In this document: one piece after another, positions 39,521-49,258 of the stretch
Layout of the letters: every line of letters begins with the position of its first letter
Numbering within the stretch: position 1 is the stretch's first letter
Assembly: GCF_003121895.1 (NCBI RefSeq)
Contig: NZ_QEWW01000002.1
Span: 186,001 to 250,000 of the forward strand
DNA length: 64,000 nt
Reading direction: 5' to 3'
From: Ignatzschineria cameli
GTDB lineage: Bacteria > Pseudomonadota > Gammaproteobacteria > Cardiobacteriales > Wohlfahrtiimonadaceae
Program-made: the position numbers and the translations under genes
The notes under the pieces: model-generated
What the model was told of the DNA's origin: nothing
Database searches by the model: none
Seen by the model: the letters and a program-made list of their open reading frames with translations, nothing else

Positions 39521-40006
39521 TTAAGCAAAGATTGGCAATACCCATCTAAGAATAATCTGTAGAGAGATTAGGGCAAAGAGGCCGGCAATCATATCATCGA
39601 GCATAATTCCAAAGCCTCCGGTAACTTTTGTGTCAGCTACTTTAATAGGCCAGGGTTTAAGAACATCAAAGAAGCGAAAGAGAAGGAAACCTAAAAGAAT
39701 GCTACTCCAGGAGAGGGGCGCACCGAGCATTGTGATCCAAAATCCTACAAACTCATCCCACACAATTCCTCCATGATCATGAACACCTAATTCATCGCTC
39801 GCTTTTTGGCAGATCACAATTCCTATCAGGCTTGTTAAGAGGAGCATAAGGAGATAGAAGGGGAGCGAAAGCGTTAATGAGAAGATGATCCAGAAGGGAA
39901 TGGCCATTAAAGTTCCCATCGTTCCAGGCGCAACGGGCGAAAGACCAGCCCCAAATCCTGAAGCTAAAATTTGCCATGGTGTTTTAAGGGTGATTTTAGG
40001 TTTCAT
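39521..40006 (-). CDS. pgpA: Phosphatidylglycerophosphatase A
   Basis: PgpA removes phosphate from phosphatidylglycerophosphate to give phosphatidylglycerol. The 161-residue protein has SPVAPGTMGTL near the N-terminus, the acidic motif HDHGGIVWDEFVGFW, RFFDVLKPWPI and GIMLDDMIAGL. Four hydrophobic segments are present. Length is typical. Confidence 0.94.
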   Translation of the reverse strand: MKPKITLKTPWQILASGFGAGLSPVAPGTMGTLMAIPFWIIFSLTLSLPFYLLMLLLTSLIGIVICQKASDELGVHDHGGIVWDEFVGFWITMLGAPLSWSSILLGFLLFRFFDVLKPWPIKVADTKVTGGFGIMLDDMIAGLFALISLQIILRWVLPIFA

Positions 40007-40080
40007 TGGTAATCTCCTTTTAAGGAATATGGGGCAAGGGTAGTGGGAACTTTTCTGCGTTTAGTTTCGCTTAGTTGACT

Positions 40081-40620
40081 TTACTTAATAAAGTAATGTT
40101 CTCGGATAAATTTTAATTCATTGATCGACTCACGGATATCATCGAGTGCAAGGTGAGTATTTTTCTTCTCATAGGTGAGAGGATTGGGATACCAACGATT
40201 CACCACTTCTTTAAAGGAACTCACATCGATATTGCGATAGTGGCAAAATTGATCTAATGCCGGCATATATTTCTTCAGAAAGCGACGATCAGTCCCGATG
40301 CTATTTCCGCAGAGTGGTGATTTTCCGGCGGGAATCCATTGACTTGCAAATTCGATGGTTTCATTCATCGCATCTAAAACGGTGACATCGCTCTCCATGA
40401 TCCGTTTCACTAAGCCTGAATTGCCGTGAGTTGTTTGGCACCAATCATCCATAAGGTCGAGGATCTCTTGAGGTTGGTAGATCGCAAGATTTGGGCCTTC
40501 CGCTAAGAGATTAAGATCTTTATCTGTAATGATTGATGCGATCTCAATAATATGATGAATCTCTTCATCAAGGCCGGTCATCTCAAGGTCGATCCAAAGT
40601 AGATTGCTCTCCGATTGCAT
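40081..40620 (-). CDS. orn: Oligoribonuclease
   Basis: Orn degrades 2-5 nt RNAs, including pGpG from c-di-GMP breakdown. The 179-residue DEDDh exonuclease has LWIDLEMTGLD, the conserved GNSIGTDRRFLKKYMP and HLALDDIRESI. Full length. Confidence 0.96.
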   Translation of the reverse strand: MQSESNLLWIDLEMTGLDEEIHHIIEIASIITDKDLNLLAEGPNLAIYQPQEILDLMDDWCQTTHGNSGLVKRIMESDVTVLDAMNETIEFASQWIPAGKSPLCGNSIGTDRRFLKKYMPALDQFCHYRNIDVSSFKEVVNRWYPNPLTYEKKNTHLALDDIRESINELKFIREHYFIK

Positions 40621-40640
40621 ATATATTCCTATCTTACATA

Positions 40641-40694
40641 AAGTAATTTAAATGATTTAAGTAATTCAAATAATTCAAGTGATTTAAAAAATTA
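40641..40694. repeat. Tandem repeat, 9-bp unit x6 (degenerate)
   Basis: AAGTAATTT, AAATGATTT, AAGTAATTC, AAATAATTC, AAGTGATTT, AAAAAATTA follow each other just upstream of orn, where its promoter should lie. Confidence 0.75.
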
Positions 40695-40747
40695 AATAGA
40701 AGATCACGAAAGAGGCATTATACCGAAAAGAGAAGGGAGCGAGAATT

Positions 40748-40776
40748 AAAAAGGCAGAGACAATATTTGCTCTGCC
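40748..40776 (-). terminator. Terminator downstream of yaaA
   Basis: On the minus strand GGCAGAG and CTCTGCC form a perfect 7-bp stem with a 10-base loop and run into TTTTT. Confidence 0.85.
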
Positions 40777-40828
40777 TAATAGTGTTTTAATATATTGAGC
40801 TCACTCGCTTAATCATTTTTAAGAGCGA

Positions 40829-41593
40829 TTAGCCACGAATAAAGACAATCTCGCCGGTGACATCATTCGGTTTGTAAGCATATCCTTCAAGATTAAATTT
40901 CTTGAGCTCTTGAAGATCGGTGATATTGTTTTCACTAACAAAGCGAGTCATTAAACCGCGTGCTTTTTTAGCATAGACACCAATCACCTTATATTCACCA
41001 TTACTAAAGTCTTTAAAAATCGGTGTGACAACTCGCGCTTTTAATTTTTCAGGACGAACGACCTTAAAGTATTCATTAGAGGCGAGATTGATCACAACTT
41101 TTGCATCTACTTCATCGATGCGCTTGTTGAGATATTCAGTGACAAGATCTCCCCAGAATTCATAGAGATTCTTACCGCGGGGATTTGCTAAGGCCGTTCC
41201 CATCTCTAATCGGTAAGGAGCAATGAGATCTAAGGGGCGAATAGCACCATAAAGGCCCGATAAGATCGCTAAGTGACGATTGAGGAAGTTGACACATGCT
41301 TCTGGAAGATCGTAGGCAGAGAGCCCTTGATAGACATCACCATTGAAGAGATAGAGTGCAGGCTTTGCATTTTGTGAGGTAAAAGGAACCTCAAAGTCTC
41401 TAAAGCGCTCTACATTCTGCTCTGCAATTCGCTCCGATACTTTCATTAAGCTCTGAATCTCTTCGGTTGAGTATTGACGGAGAATATCGATCAAGATCGA
41501 TGATTCTTGAAGCAATTCAGGTTGTTCAAGACTAGTAATCGGCGGCGGTGTATGTTCATCCAACATCTTTGCAGGAGAAAGTAAAAACAGCAT
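40829..41593 (-). CDS. yaaA: Peroxide stress protein YaaA
   Basis: The 254-residue protein starts MLFLLSPAKMLDEHTPP and has YAKKARGLMTRFV and NLASNEYFKVV, the YaaA/DUF328 signature. In E. coli, YaaA lowers free iron and DNA damage during peroxide stress. It is flanked by its own terminator. Confidence 0.93.
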   Translation of the reverse strand: MLFLLSPAKMLDEHTPPPITSLEQPELLQESSILIDILRQYSTEEIQSLMKVSERIAEQNVERFRDFEVPFTSQNAKPALYLFNGDVYQGLSAYDLPEACVNFLNRHLAILSGLYGAIRPLDLIAPYRLEMGTALANPRGKNLYEFWGDLVTEYLNKRIDEVDAKVVINLASNEYFKVVRPEKLKARVVTPIFKDFSNGEYKVIGVYAKKARGLMTRFVSENNITDLQELKKFNLEGYAYKPNDVTGEIVFIRG

Positions 41594-41678
41594 AGTAATC
41601 CTCTTATTGTTGTTTTATGTTTAACTATCGAATGGGTGATGATTAAGTTGCACTGAAGGCTTCTGCGCGACCTGATTT

Positions 41679-42476
41679 TTAATCTATTTTATCATCTGCT
41701 TGCGATCTACCCTTTTCTATCAGAGTATCTCTTTTTGCTAAAAAATAAAAGAAAATTAAAGCAAGGAGATAGGCAATGATTGTGCTAACAAAGAGATCGA
41801 TAGGGAAATGCATTCCTAGGCGTAGACGGCTGATCATCATCAATCCCGCCCAGAGAGTCATAACAATCATTGCCACTGTTGTTTTAGGATCTTTTTCTCG
41901 AGTCATAAAGCCAACGATAATAAAGGCCCACATCACTGCAAATATAGTATGACCTGATGGGAAAGAGTAGCCGGTCTCTGCTTCCCAATGTGACTTTAAC
42001 CAGCGCGGGGTGATGGGATCATCTTTAACTGCAGCAGCAACGATAGCGCCACGTTCTTTTCGGGGGAGTTCATAAAAGGTCTCAATATCAACCTCTTGAT
42101 CGACAACATAACTCATGTAAGGGCGAGGCTCTTCCCAGAGCACTTTAATGGTACTTTTAATGATCTGCGTACTTCCTTGAAGAAGGAAGACACTTAAGAA
42201 GATGATGACCCAATGATGTTGCAATTTTTTACAACGCATACTTAACCAGATCGCAAGTAGCAAGGAGGTTAAGAGCGCAAAGTAAGGTGCAGACCCAGAC
42301 TCTGTAACAATAAAGAGGATAAAATCTATCACGGTATAGCTATGCAGTGGCGACCATTGCCAACCTAAAATCCACGCTAAAATGGGGATGAGAAGAAGCG
42401 CGACAAAGAGTAGAGAGAGATTACGAAAGAGGGTTTTATAGTTGTTCATCATAGAGTAGGTATCAAAATGTATCAT
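41679..42476 (-). CDS. pgpB: PgpB-like PAP2 lipid phosphatase
   Basis: The 265-residue membrane protein has all three PAP2 motifs: KVLWEEPRPY, SFPSGHTIFAVM and SRLRLGMHFPIDLF, with the catalytic histidines intact. Six membrane segments are visible. E. coli PgpB acts on phosphatidylglycerophosphate and undecaprenyl diphosphate. The length and the DxxxxETFYELPR insert fit PgpB. Exact substrate is inferred. Confidence 0.82.
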   Translation of the reverse strand: MIHFDTYSMMNNYKTLFRNLSLLFVALLLIPILAWILGWQWSPLHSYTVIDFILFIVTESGSAPYFALLTSLLLAIWLSMRCKKLQHHWVIIFLSVFLLQGSTQIIKSTIKVLWEEPRPYMSYVVDQEVDIETFYELPRKERGAIVAAAVKDDPITPRWLKSHWEAETGYSFPSGHTIFAVMWAFIIVGFMTREKDPKTTVAMIVMTLWAGLMMISRLRLGMHFPIDLFVSTIIAYLLALIFFYFLAKRDTLIEKGRSQADDKID

Positions 42477-42496
42477 TAAACAAAAAATTATTAATC

Positions 42497-42567
42497 AGAA
42501 ATCATTTGATTAGAAGTCATTTGATTAGAAGTCATTTAATAAGAGGCATCAATAAGAGATATCAATA
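42497..42567. repeat. Tandem repeats, 15-bp x3 then 13-bp x2
   Basis: AGAAATCATTTGATT, AGAAGTCATTTGATT, AGAAGTCATTTAATA are followed by AGAGGCATCAATA and AGAGATATCAATA. The second block looks like a shortened derivative of the first. It lies between the HAD gene and pgpB. Confidence 0.75.
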
Positions 42568-42640
42568 AGGGGGCATTGAAAGACCACAATCATACGATAA
42601 TTATTGAAGTGCCGATGGCAGAAAAGAATGAAAGAAGAGA

Positions 42641-43441
42641 TTAACGAAAATAGTTAAGTTCAAAGAGTCGGTCAAGTTGTTTTGCCACCCCATCTTCAAT
42701 ATTTTTGGCAACGATTCGATCAGGAAATTGTGCTTTAAGCGGTTCTGTTGCATTCTCCATAATATAGGGGTGAGCGACTAGTGAGAGAAGCTCTTTATCA
42801 TTGAGTTGATCTCCAAAGGCGATACACTGTTTTGGATCGATTTTGAGGGCTTCTAATACATATTGCGCACCAACTGCCTTATTAATGCCTAGAGGCATAA
42901 CTTCAAGATAGGTGGAAGAGGAGGTAGAGACCGATGCGCCATCGAAAAAATCATAAGCGATTGAGAGGTGGTCAGCGAGTTCCTCTTCAGGCAGAACAAA
43001 GAGTGCTTTTGTTAAGGTCTCATTAACCCAATCATGATTTGGGCAGAGAACTTCAAATCGTTCGCCGGGGCAGGTGTAGTGATGGGGGATACCATCCTTG
43101 GTGTAGATAATATTATTATGGTAGAAGATCGGGGGATATCGATATTCATTGGAGAAATGGAAAACCTGTTTTAAAACAGGTTTTGGAAGCGTTGCTTCAT
43201 GTAGAATTATCTCTCTTTTAAAATCAAAGACGCGAGCACCATTGTAGTTGATGATATAGTCCGTGCCACCAATAGCTTTAGCAAAGGGGAGGCTGCCGGC
43301 AAAACTTCTTCCTGTACTGAAGATGATCTGAATCCCTTTCGATTTTAGTATCGTAAGAATCTCCTGAAGTGCCGGAGAGAGTGCATTATTATCATTGAGA
43401 CTGGTGCCATCAAGGTCTAGAAAAATCGCTTTAAAGCTCAT
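42641..43441 (-). CDS. Cof-type HAD-superfamily hydrolase
   Basis: The 266-residue protein has HAD motif I FLDLDGTSLND, motif II STGRS, a lysine-region motif NKAVGAQYVLEAL and motif IV FGDQLNDKELL, with a type IIB cap between. Such enzymes dephosphorylate sugar phosphates or cofactors such as FMN or PLP precursors. The substrate cannot be told from sequence. Confidence 0.9.
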   Translation of the reverse strand: MSFKAIFLDLDGTSLNDNNALSPALQEILTILKSKGIQIIFSTGRSFAGSLPFAKAIGGTDYIINYNGARVFDFKREIILHEATLPKPVLKQVFHFSNEYRYPPIFYHNNIIYTKDGIPHHYTCPGERFEVLCPNHDWVNETLTKALFVLPEEELADHLSIAYDFFDGASVSTSSSTYLEVMPLGINKAVGAQYVLEALKIDPKQCIAFGDQLNDKELLSLVAHPYIMENATEPLKAQFPDRIVAKNIEDGVAKQLDRLFELNYFR

Positions 43442-43817
43442 GAAAGATCCTTTTGTCGAGTGAAATGCATAAAAGAGAACTTGTAGAGTATAGAGTGATA
43501 GCGTGAAGGCGACAAGCGGTGATCAGATGATCTCTTTTATCCCTTTTCATTTCATCCTAGATCTAAATCTTGATCTAAATCGATTAATAGCGCTTTTAAG
43601 TTGGGCTTTTAATGATCGATATTATCGCTATATACTTGAAACTAATTTCTCATTTTAGTGCTAAATAGATTATAATAAGGCGGTAATAAAGCCGATCGAT
43701 ACTAGTCGGTAGCAGGCTTTATGTTACTATAGAGTCGGTTTCTTGTAGCGAGGAGCTCTGATAAAATAGAGAACTCATCATATAACGACGATAAGAACTA
43801 AAAAAGTGAGAACTAAA
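43442..43817. promoter_or_regulatory. Divergent control region with structured hfq leader
   Basis: This 376-base divergent spacer holds a TATAAT (43671-43676), a possible hfq -10 element with no clear -35 element. Downstream, TAAAGCC (43687-43693) pairs with GGCTTTA (43715-43721) and encloses CCGA/TCGG. No T-tract follows, so the hairpin belongs to the leader. E. coli Hfq represses its own mRNA through the leader; whether this hairpin serves that role is unknown. The word TACTAGTCGGTA (43700-43711) is shared with the spacer at 859. Confidence 0.4.
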
Positions 43818-44072
43818 ATGGCAAAAATGCAATCCCTTCAAGACCCGTTCCTGAACTTGCTTCGTAAAGAGCGTGTTCCGGTTTCTATCTTTTTAATCAA
43901 TGGTATTAAGTTGCAAGGGCAGATTGAGTCCTTTGATCAATTTGTCATCCTATTGAGATCGAATGTGAGTCAGATGATCTATAAACATGCGGTGTCTACA
44001 ATCGTCCCTGCGAGAAATGTTAATTTAAGCAGCGAAGTGGTAGGAGAAGTTGACGCTCCTATTGCTGAATAG
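43818..44072 (+). CDS. hfq: RNA chaperone Hfq
   Basis: Hfq is the hexameric Sm-like chaperone that pairs small RNAs with mRNAs. The 84-residue start [20 protein letters not shown] matches the family. An in-frame GTG at 43806 adds only four residues and is unlikely. Sm1 ([19 protein letters not shown]) and Sm2 ([10 protein letters not shown]) are intact. The C-terminal tail is short and acidic. Confidence 0.96.
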   Translation: MAKMQSLQDPFLNLLRKERVPVSIFLINGIKLQGQIESFDQFVILLRSNVSQMIYKHAVSTIVPARNVNLSSEVVGEVDAPIAE

Positions 44073-44073
44073 C

Positions 44074-44094
44074 AGAGGTAAGGGTCTATCCTCT
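44074..44094 (+). promoter_or_regulatory. Small hairpin over the hflX ribosome binding region
   Basis: AGAGG (44074-44078) can pair with CCTCT (44090-44094), five bases before the hflX ATG. The only purine-rich boxes (GAGG, AAGGG) are within it, so it may limit hflX translation. The stem is short. Confidence 0.3.
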
Positions 44095-44098
44095 ATTA

Positions 44099-45400
44099 AT
44101 GAATCATATCGTAGAGCAATTTAGTCACGAAGATGACAGAGCAATCATCGTCTCTCTAGAGATGCCTGAAAGTGAAGAGGGGGATCTTGCAGAATTTAAG
44201 GAGTTAGTCACTTCTGCAGGTGTTGAGATTCTCTCCTGTATTACAGGAACTCGGCAAACCCCTCATCATAAATATTTTTTAGGAACCGGCAAAGCGGATG
44301 AAGTTCGTGTTGCTGTAGAGCAGAGCGATGCTAATGTTGTATTAATCAATCATGATTTAACGCCTAGTCAAAACCGCAATCTTGAAGAGTTGTGCGGTGT
44401 TCGAGTGGTTGACCGGACAGGCTTAATTTTAGATATCTTTGCCCAAAGAGCACAAAGCTTTGAGGGTAAGTTGCAGGTGGAATTAGCACAGCTAACTCGC
44501 TTATCAACGCGGTTAGTTCGTAAGCATACCAATCTATCCCAACAAAGAGGGGGCGCTGTAGGGCTACGAGGTCCTGGAGAGACTCGTCTTGAGATGGATC
44601 GGCGCGTTATTAGTGATCGTATCCGGCAGTTAAAAAAACGTCTTGAGAGCGTTACAAAGATGCGGGCGCAAGGGCGTATCTCTCGAGAGCGCAATGAAGT
44701 TCCTACTATTGCTTTAGTCGGCTACACCAATGCCGGGAAATCCTCCCTCTTCAATCGTCTCACCGCAGCCGGTGTCTATGTACAAGATCAGCTTTTTGCG
44801 ACGCTCGATCCAACACATAGAGCATTAGATATCGAATTTGTGGGGCGCGCTGTTTTGGTCGATACGGTTGGATTTATCTCTAAACTTCCTCATGATCTTG
44901 TTGAAGCATTTAAATCGACATTGCAAGAAGCGGTTGAAGCCGACCTTCTTCTTGAGGTGATCGATGTTGCAGATCCTGAGAGAGATCTCAAAATGAGAGA
45001 AGTAACCTCTGTATTAGAGCAGATCGGTGCAGATGCGGTTCCACGATTACAAGTCTTTAATAAAATTGATCTAAAGCCCGATATTGAACCCCACTTTGAA
45101 CTTTCAGAGACGGGTGTTGTGAAGGCTGTTTGGGTCTCTGCGGCTGAAGATATTGGTATCGATCTTCTTCTTGAAGGAATCGCTTCCCATTTTCAAAAGG
45201 AGCATCTCTCCATCAAATTGGAGCTTCCGCCTAGTGAAGGGCGTTTGCGAGCAGAACTTTATGCATTAGATGCCGTTAAATCGGAGCAGTTTGGGATCGA
45301 GGGCGAGTTTCTTTTAGATCTCTATGTTGCTCGATATCGAATTATGCGACTATTGAAGGAGCAACCAGAGGCGACTCCCTATTTCGAACAATATCTATAG
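44099..45400 (+). CDS. hflX: Ribosome-associated GTPase HflX
   Basis: HflX is a GTPase that rescues stalled or heat-damaged ribosomes. The 433-residue protein has the N-terminal HflX domain (HHKYFLGTGKADEV; RVVDRTGLILDIFAQRA), the glycine-rich RGGAVGLRGPGET and the G motifs GYTNAGKSSLFN, DTVGF and NKIDL. Length matches E. coli (426). Standard hfq-hflX-hflK-hflC order. Confidence 0.96.
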   Translation: MNHIVEQFSHEDDRAIIVSLEMPESEEGDLAEFKELVTSAGVEILSCITGTRQTPHHKYFLGTGKADEVRVAVEQSDANVVLINHDLTPSQNRNLEELCGVRVVDRTGLILDIFAQRAQSFEGKLQVELAQLTRLSTRLVRKHTNLSQQRGGAVGLRGPGETRLEMDRRVISDRIRQLKKRLESVTKMRAQGRISRERNEVPTIALVGYTNAGKSSLFNRLTAAGVYVQDQLFATLDPTHRALDIEFVGRAVLVDTVGFISKLPHDLVEAFKSTLQEAVEADLLLEVIDVADPERDLKMREVTSVLEQIGADAVPRLQVFNKIDLKPDIEPHFELSETGVVKAVWVSAAEDIGIDLLLEGIASHFQKEHLSIKLELPPSEGRLRAELYALDAVKSEQFGIEGEFLLDLYVARYRIMRLLKEQPEATPYFEQYL

Positions 45401-45480
45401 GTGCAAATCGCGTAAAAAATTGGTATCTTGTCGAGTTGGTGTTAAACAGTTTCGGTAAGATCTGGAATCAAAGGGATTAA

Positions 45481-46725
45481 ATGAAAAAAAATAACTTAGA
45501 GATGGCTTGGCAAGAGCCTAAAGATAGCCAACAAGGCGGATCATCAGGTAGTCCTCATGGAAATAATCAGCCGAATGATCAGCGACCTAAAAATGGCGCT
45601 GGCCCCGATCTTGACGAGATTTTTAAAAAGTTAGGTGGGGCTTTTCGTGGTAAAAAGGGAATGGGCGGTCATCGACATGGCGGTTATGGAAAATATATCG
45701 CTCTAGGCGGTGCTGTTCTGCTTTGTGGTTGGTTAGCAACAGGTTTTTATACAATCGATGCCGGTCAGAAAGGGGTTGAGCTTCTCTTAGGACAATACCA
45801 TGCAACAAAAGATCCCGGTTTAAGATGGCGTCTACCTAATCCTATCGGTGATCATCGTATTATCGATATTCAGCGCCGTTTTTCACAAAAAATTGGCTCT
45901 ACGGCAAAAGGTAATCGCCGCGCTGCAATGTTGACTAAAGATGAGAACTTGGTCGATGTTAGTGTTGAAGTTCAGTATCAGATCAATAACGATGATCCTT
46001 CACAATATTGGTTTACTTCAGTGGATCCTGATAAGACCTTAAAAGAGGTTGTCGATAGTGCAACGCGTGAGCGTGTTGGTCAAACCTCTCTCGATGACAT
46101 TTTAACAGATGGCCGAGAGCAGCTCATGCAAGAGGTTAAAGAGCTTGCACAGAGTATCTTAGATAACTACCAGATCGGTCTTGTAATCACAAACGTGAAC
46201 TTAGAGGATGCGCAAGCGCCGGCAGCGGTACAAGATGCCTTCTCAGATGCGATCCGTGCTCGTGAAGATGAGCAGAGTCGAATTAACCAGGCAAATGCAT
46301 ATCAGAGTAAAGTGCATGAAGAGGCACGCGGGGAAGCGGAGAGAATTCTTCGTCAGGCAGAAGCCTACCGAGAAAGTAAGATTGCTCAAGCCCGCGGGGA
46401 AGCAGAGCGTTTCAACCGTCTCTATTCAGCCTATGCGATAGCGCCAGAGGTGACCCGAGAGCGTCTCTATCTTGAGAATATGGAAGAGGTGTTACAAAAC
46501 AGTAACAAACTCTATATGGGATCAGATAGTAATAATTTAATGATGCTTCCGCTCGATAAAATGACCGGTCCTTCAACAACGTCCGCGCCAACTAAAACGG
46601 AGAGACGAGAAGGGGCTGTTACCATTGAGGTGAAAGAGACAACGCCAACGCCGGAGAGTATTATTCAAAATCAACCTAACAATAATGTGAACGATCAGAG
46701 AAGTCGTGCGCGTTTCACTCGATAA
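45481..46725 (+). CDS. hflK: FtsH protease modulator HflK
   Basis: HflK forms with HflC the large SPFH-domain cage around the FtsH protease. The 414-residue protein has a Gly/His-rich cytosolic N-terminus (about 1-78), one membrane helix (about 79-98), then the SPFH domain (FYTIDAGQKGVELLLGQY; DEQSRINQANAYQSKVHEEA). Length is typical. Confidence 0.96.
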   Translation: MKKNNLEMAWQEPKDSQQGGSSGSPHGNNQPNDQRPKNGAGPDLDEIFKKLGGAFRGKKGMGGHRHGGYGKYIALGGAVLLCGWLATGFYTIDAGQKGVELLLGQYHATKDPGLRWRLPNPIGDHRIIDIQRRFSQKIGSTAKGNRRAAMLTKDENLVDVSVEVQYQINNDDPSQYWFTSVDPDKTLKEVVDSATRERVGQTSLDDILTDGREQLMQEVKELAQSILDNYQIGLVITNVNLEDAQAPAAVQDAFSDAIRAREDEQSRINQANAYQSKVHEEARGEAERILRQAEAYRESKIAQARGEAERFNRLYSAYAIAPEVTRERLYLENMEEVLQNSNKLYMGSDSNNLMMLPLDKMTGPSTTSAPTKTERREGAVTIEVKETTPTPESIIQNQPNNNVNDQRSRARFTR

Positions 46726-46740
46726 GAGGGGAGAGAGAAA

Positions 46741-47796
46741 ATGAGAATTGTAACTCGTATAGTTTTACCAATCGTCATTATTGCACTGCTTCTCTTAAGC
46801 ACATCTTTAGTGATTGTTAAAGAGTGGGAAAAGGGGCTTCAACTCCGTTTTGGACGGATCGTTGCGGTCTATGATGAGCCAGGCATCTACTTTAAATTGC
46901 CCTTTATCGATAATGTGAGGATCTTCGATGGAAGAATTCAGACATTAGATACACCGCCAGAGCCATTTTTGACTTCAGAGAAGAAAAACTTAATTGTTGA
47001 TACCTTCATTAAATGGCGTGTGATTGATCCGGAAGTTTACTACCAAAAAGTCTCGGGTAATCCGGGGATTTTTAATCGTCTTTTTGAACCGATTGTCAAA
47101 AACAACTTTAGAGCTGCCTTTGGTAAACGTGATGTACAGACAGTTGTTGGCGGAAATGTTACTTCTAAAGGGAGTAAGTATCGCGATGGTTCAAAGGTAA
47201 TTGTTGTCGATAAGCCGAGCGATGCGCTCTCATTAGATCCTAAGACGCTAGAAGAGATTCATTCTGAAGATGTGGACATTGTCATTCGCAGTAAAGAGAA
47301 TGTTGTGCCTGTTATTGCCGGGCAAGAGGTAGATCTTAACAATACGGTTCGTCAAGAGATTGAGAAGACGATCTTAGTTGCGCTCTCTGTTGAGGCTAAA
47401 GAGTATGGCGTTGAGATTATCGATGTTCGTATCAATGGCGTAGAGCTTCCAGATGATGTGACCGATAACGTCTTTAAGCGAATGAGAACAGAACGTGAGC
47501 GAGTTGCAACAGAGCTTCGTTCAAAAGGGGAAGCAGCCTACATTGAAAAGGTTGCAGAAGCTGATAGTAACCGAACCATTCTTTTGGCAAATGCTTATGA
47601 AGAAGCAGAGAAAATTCGCGGGGAAGGGGATGCCGAGGCTGCAACAATTTATGGTAAAGCTTATGGACAAGATCCCGATTTTTACTCCTTCTATCGTAGT
47701 TTAGAGGCGTATAAAAATGCATTCCAAAATGATGGAGATCTCTTAATTCTCGATCCAGAGAGTGATTTCTTTAAGCATTTTCAGCAGAAACAGTAA
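46741..47796 (+). CDS. hflC: FtsH protease modulator HflC
   Basis: The 351-residue partner of HflK has an N-terminal membrane helix (about 7-26), EWEKGLQLRFGRIV and the SPFH body, ending in DPDFYSFYRSLEAYKNAF and LILDPESDFFKHF. It contains an insert (about 136-155, GNVTSKGSKYRDGSKVIVVD) not in the short E. coli form; related variants exist in other gammaproteobacteria. It begins 15 bases after hflK. Confidence 0.95.
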   Translation: MRIVTRIVLPIVIIALLLLSTSLVIVKEWEKGLQLRFGRIVAVYDEPGIYFKLPFIDNVRIFDGRIQTLDTPPEPFLTSEKKNLIVDTFIKWRVIDPEVYYQKVSGNPGIFNRLFEPIVKNNFRAAFGKRDVQTVVGGNVTSKGSKYRDGSKVIVVDKPSDALSLDPKTLEEIHSEDVDIVIRSKENVVPVIAGQEVDLNNTVRQEIEKTILVALSVEAKEYGVEIIDVRINGVELPDDVTDNVFKRMRTERERVATELRSKGEAAYIEKVAEADSNRTILLANAYEEAEKIRGEGDAEAATIYGKAYGQDPDFYSFYRSLEAYKNAFQNDGDLLILDPESDFFKHFQQKQ

Positions 47797-47915
47797 GACG
47801 TAATTGTGAATATTGTGAATTCAATATTGGATGTAACGTTAAATATTAGTTTCAATTTCACGCTGTCTATTTGTATCAATTTAAAGAGCGCGTTGCGCTA
47901 GATTCATTTTCATGA

Positions 47916-49220
<1,305 letters not shown>

Positions 49221-49227
49221 TAGATTA

Positions 49228-49253
49228 GTAGAAGATAATCGTAGAAGGTAATC
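49228..49253. repeat. 13-bp direct duplication before the phosphomannomutase gene
   Basis: GTAGAAGATAATC and GTAGAAGGTAATC are adjacent, ending six bases before the next start codon. Confidence 0.6.
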
Positions 49254-49258
49254 CTGTA

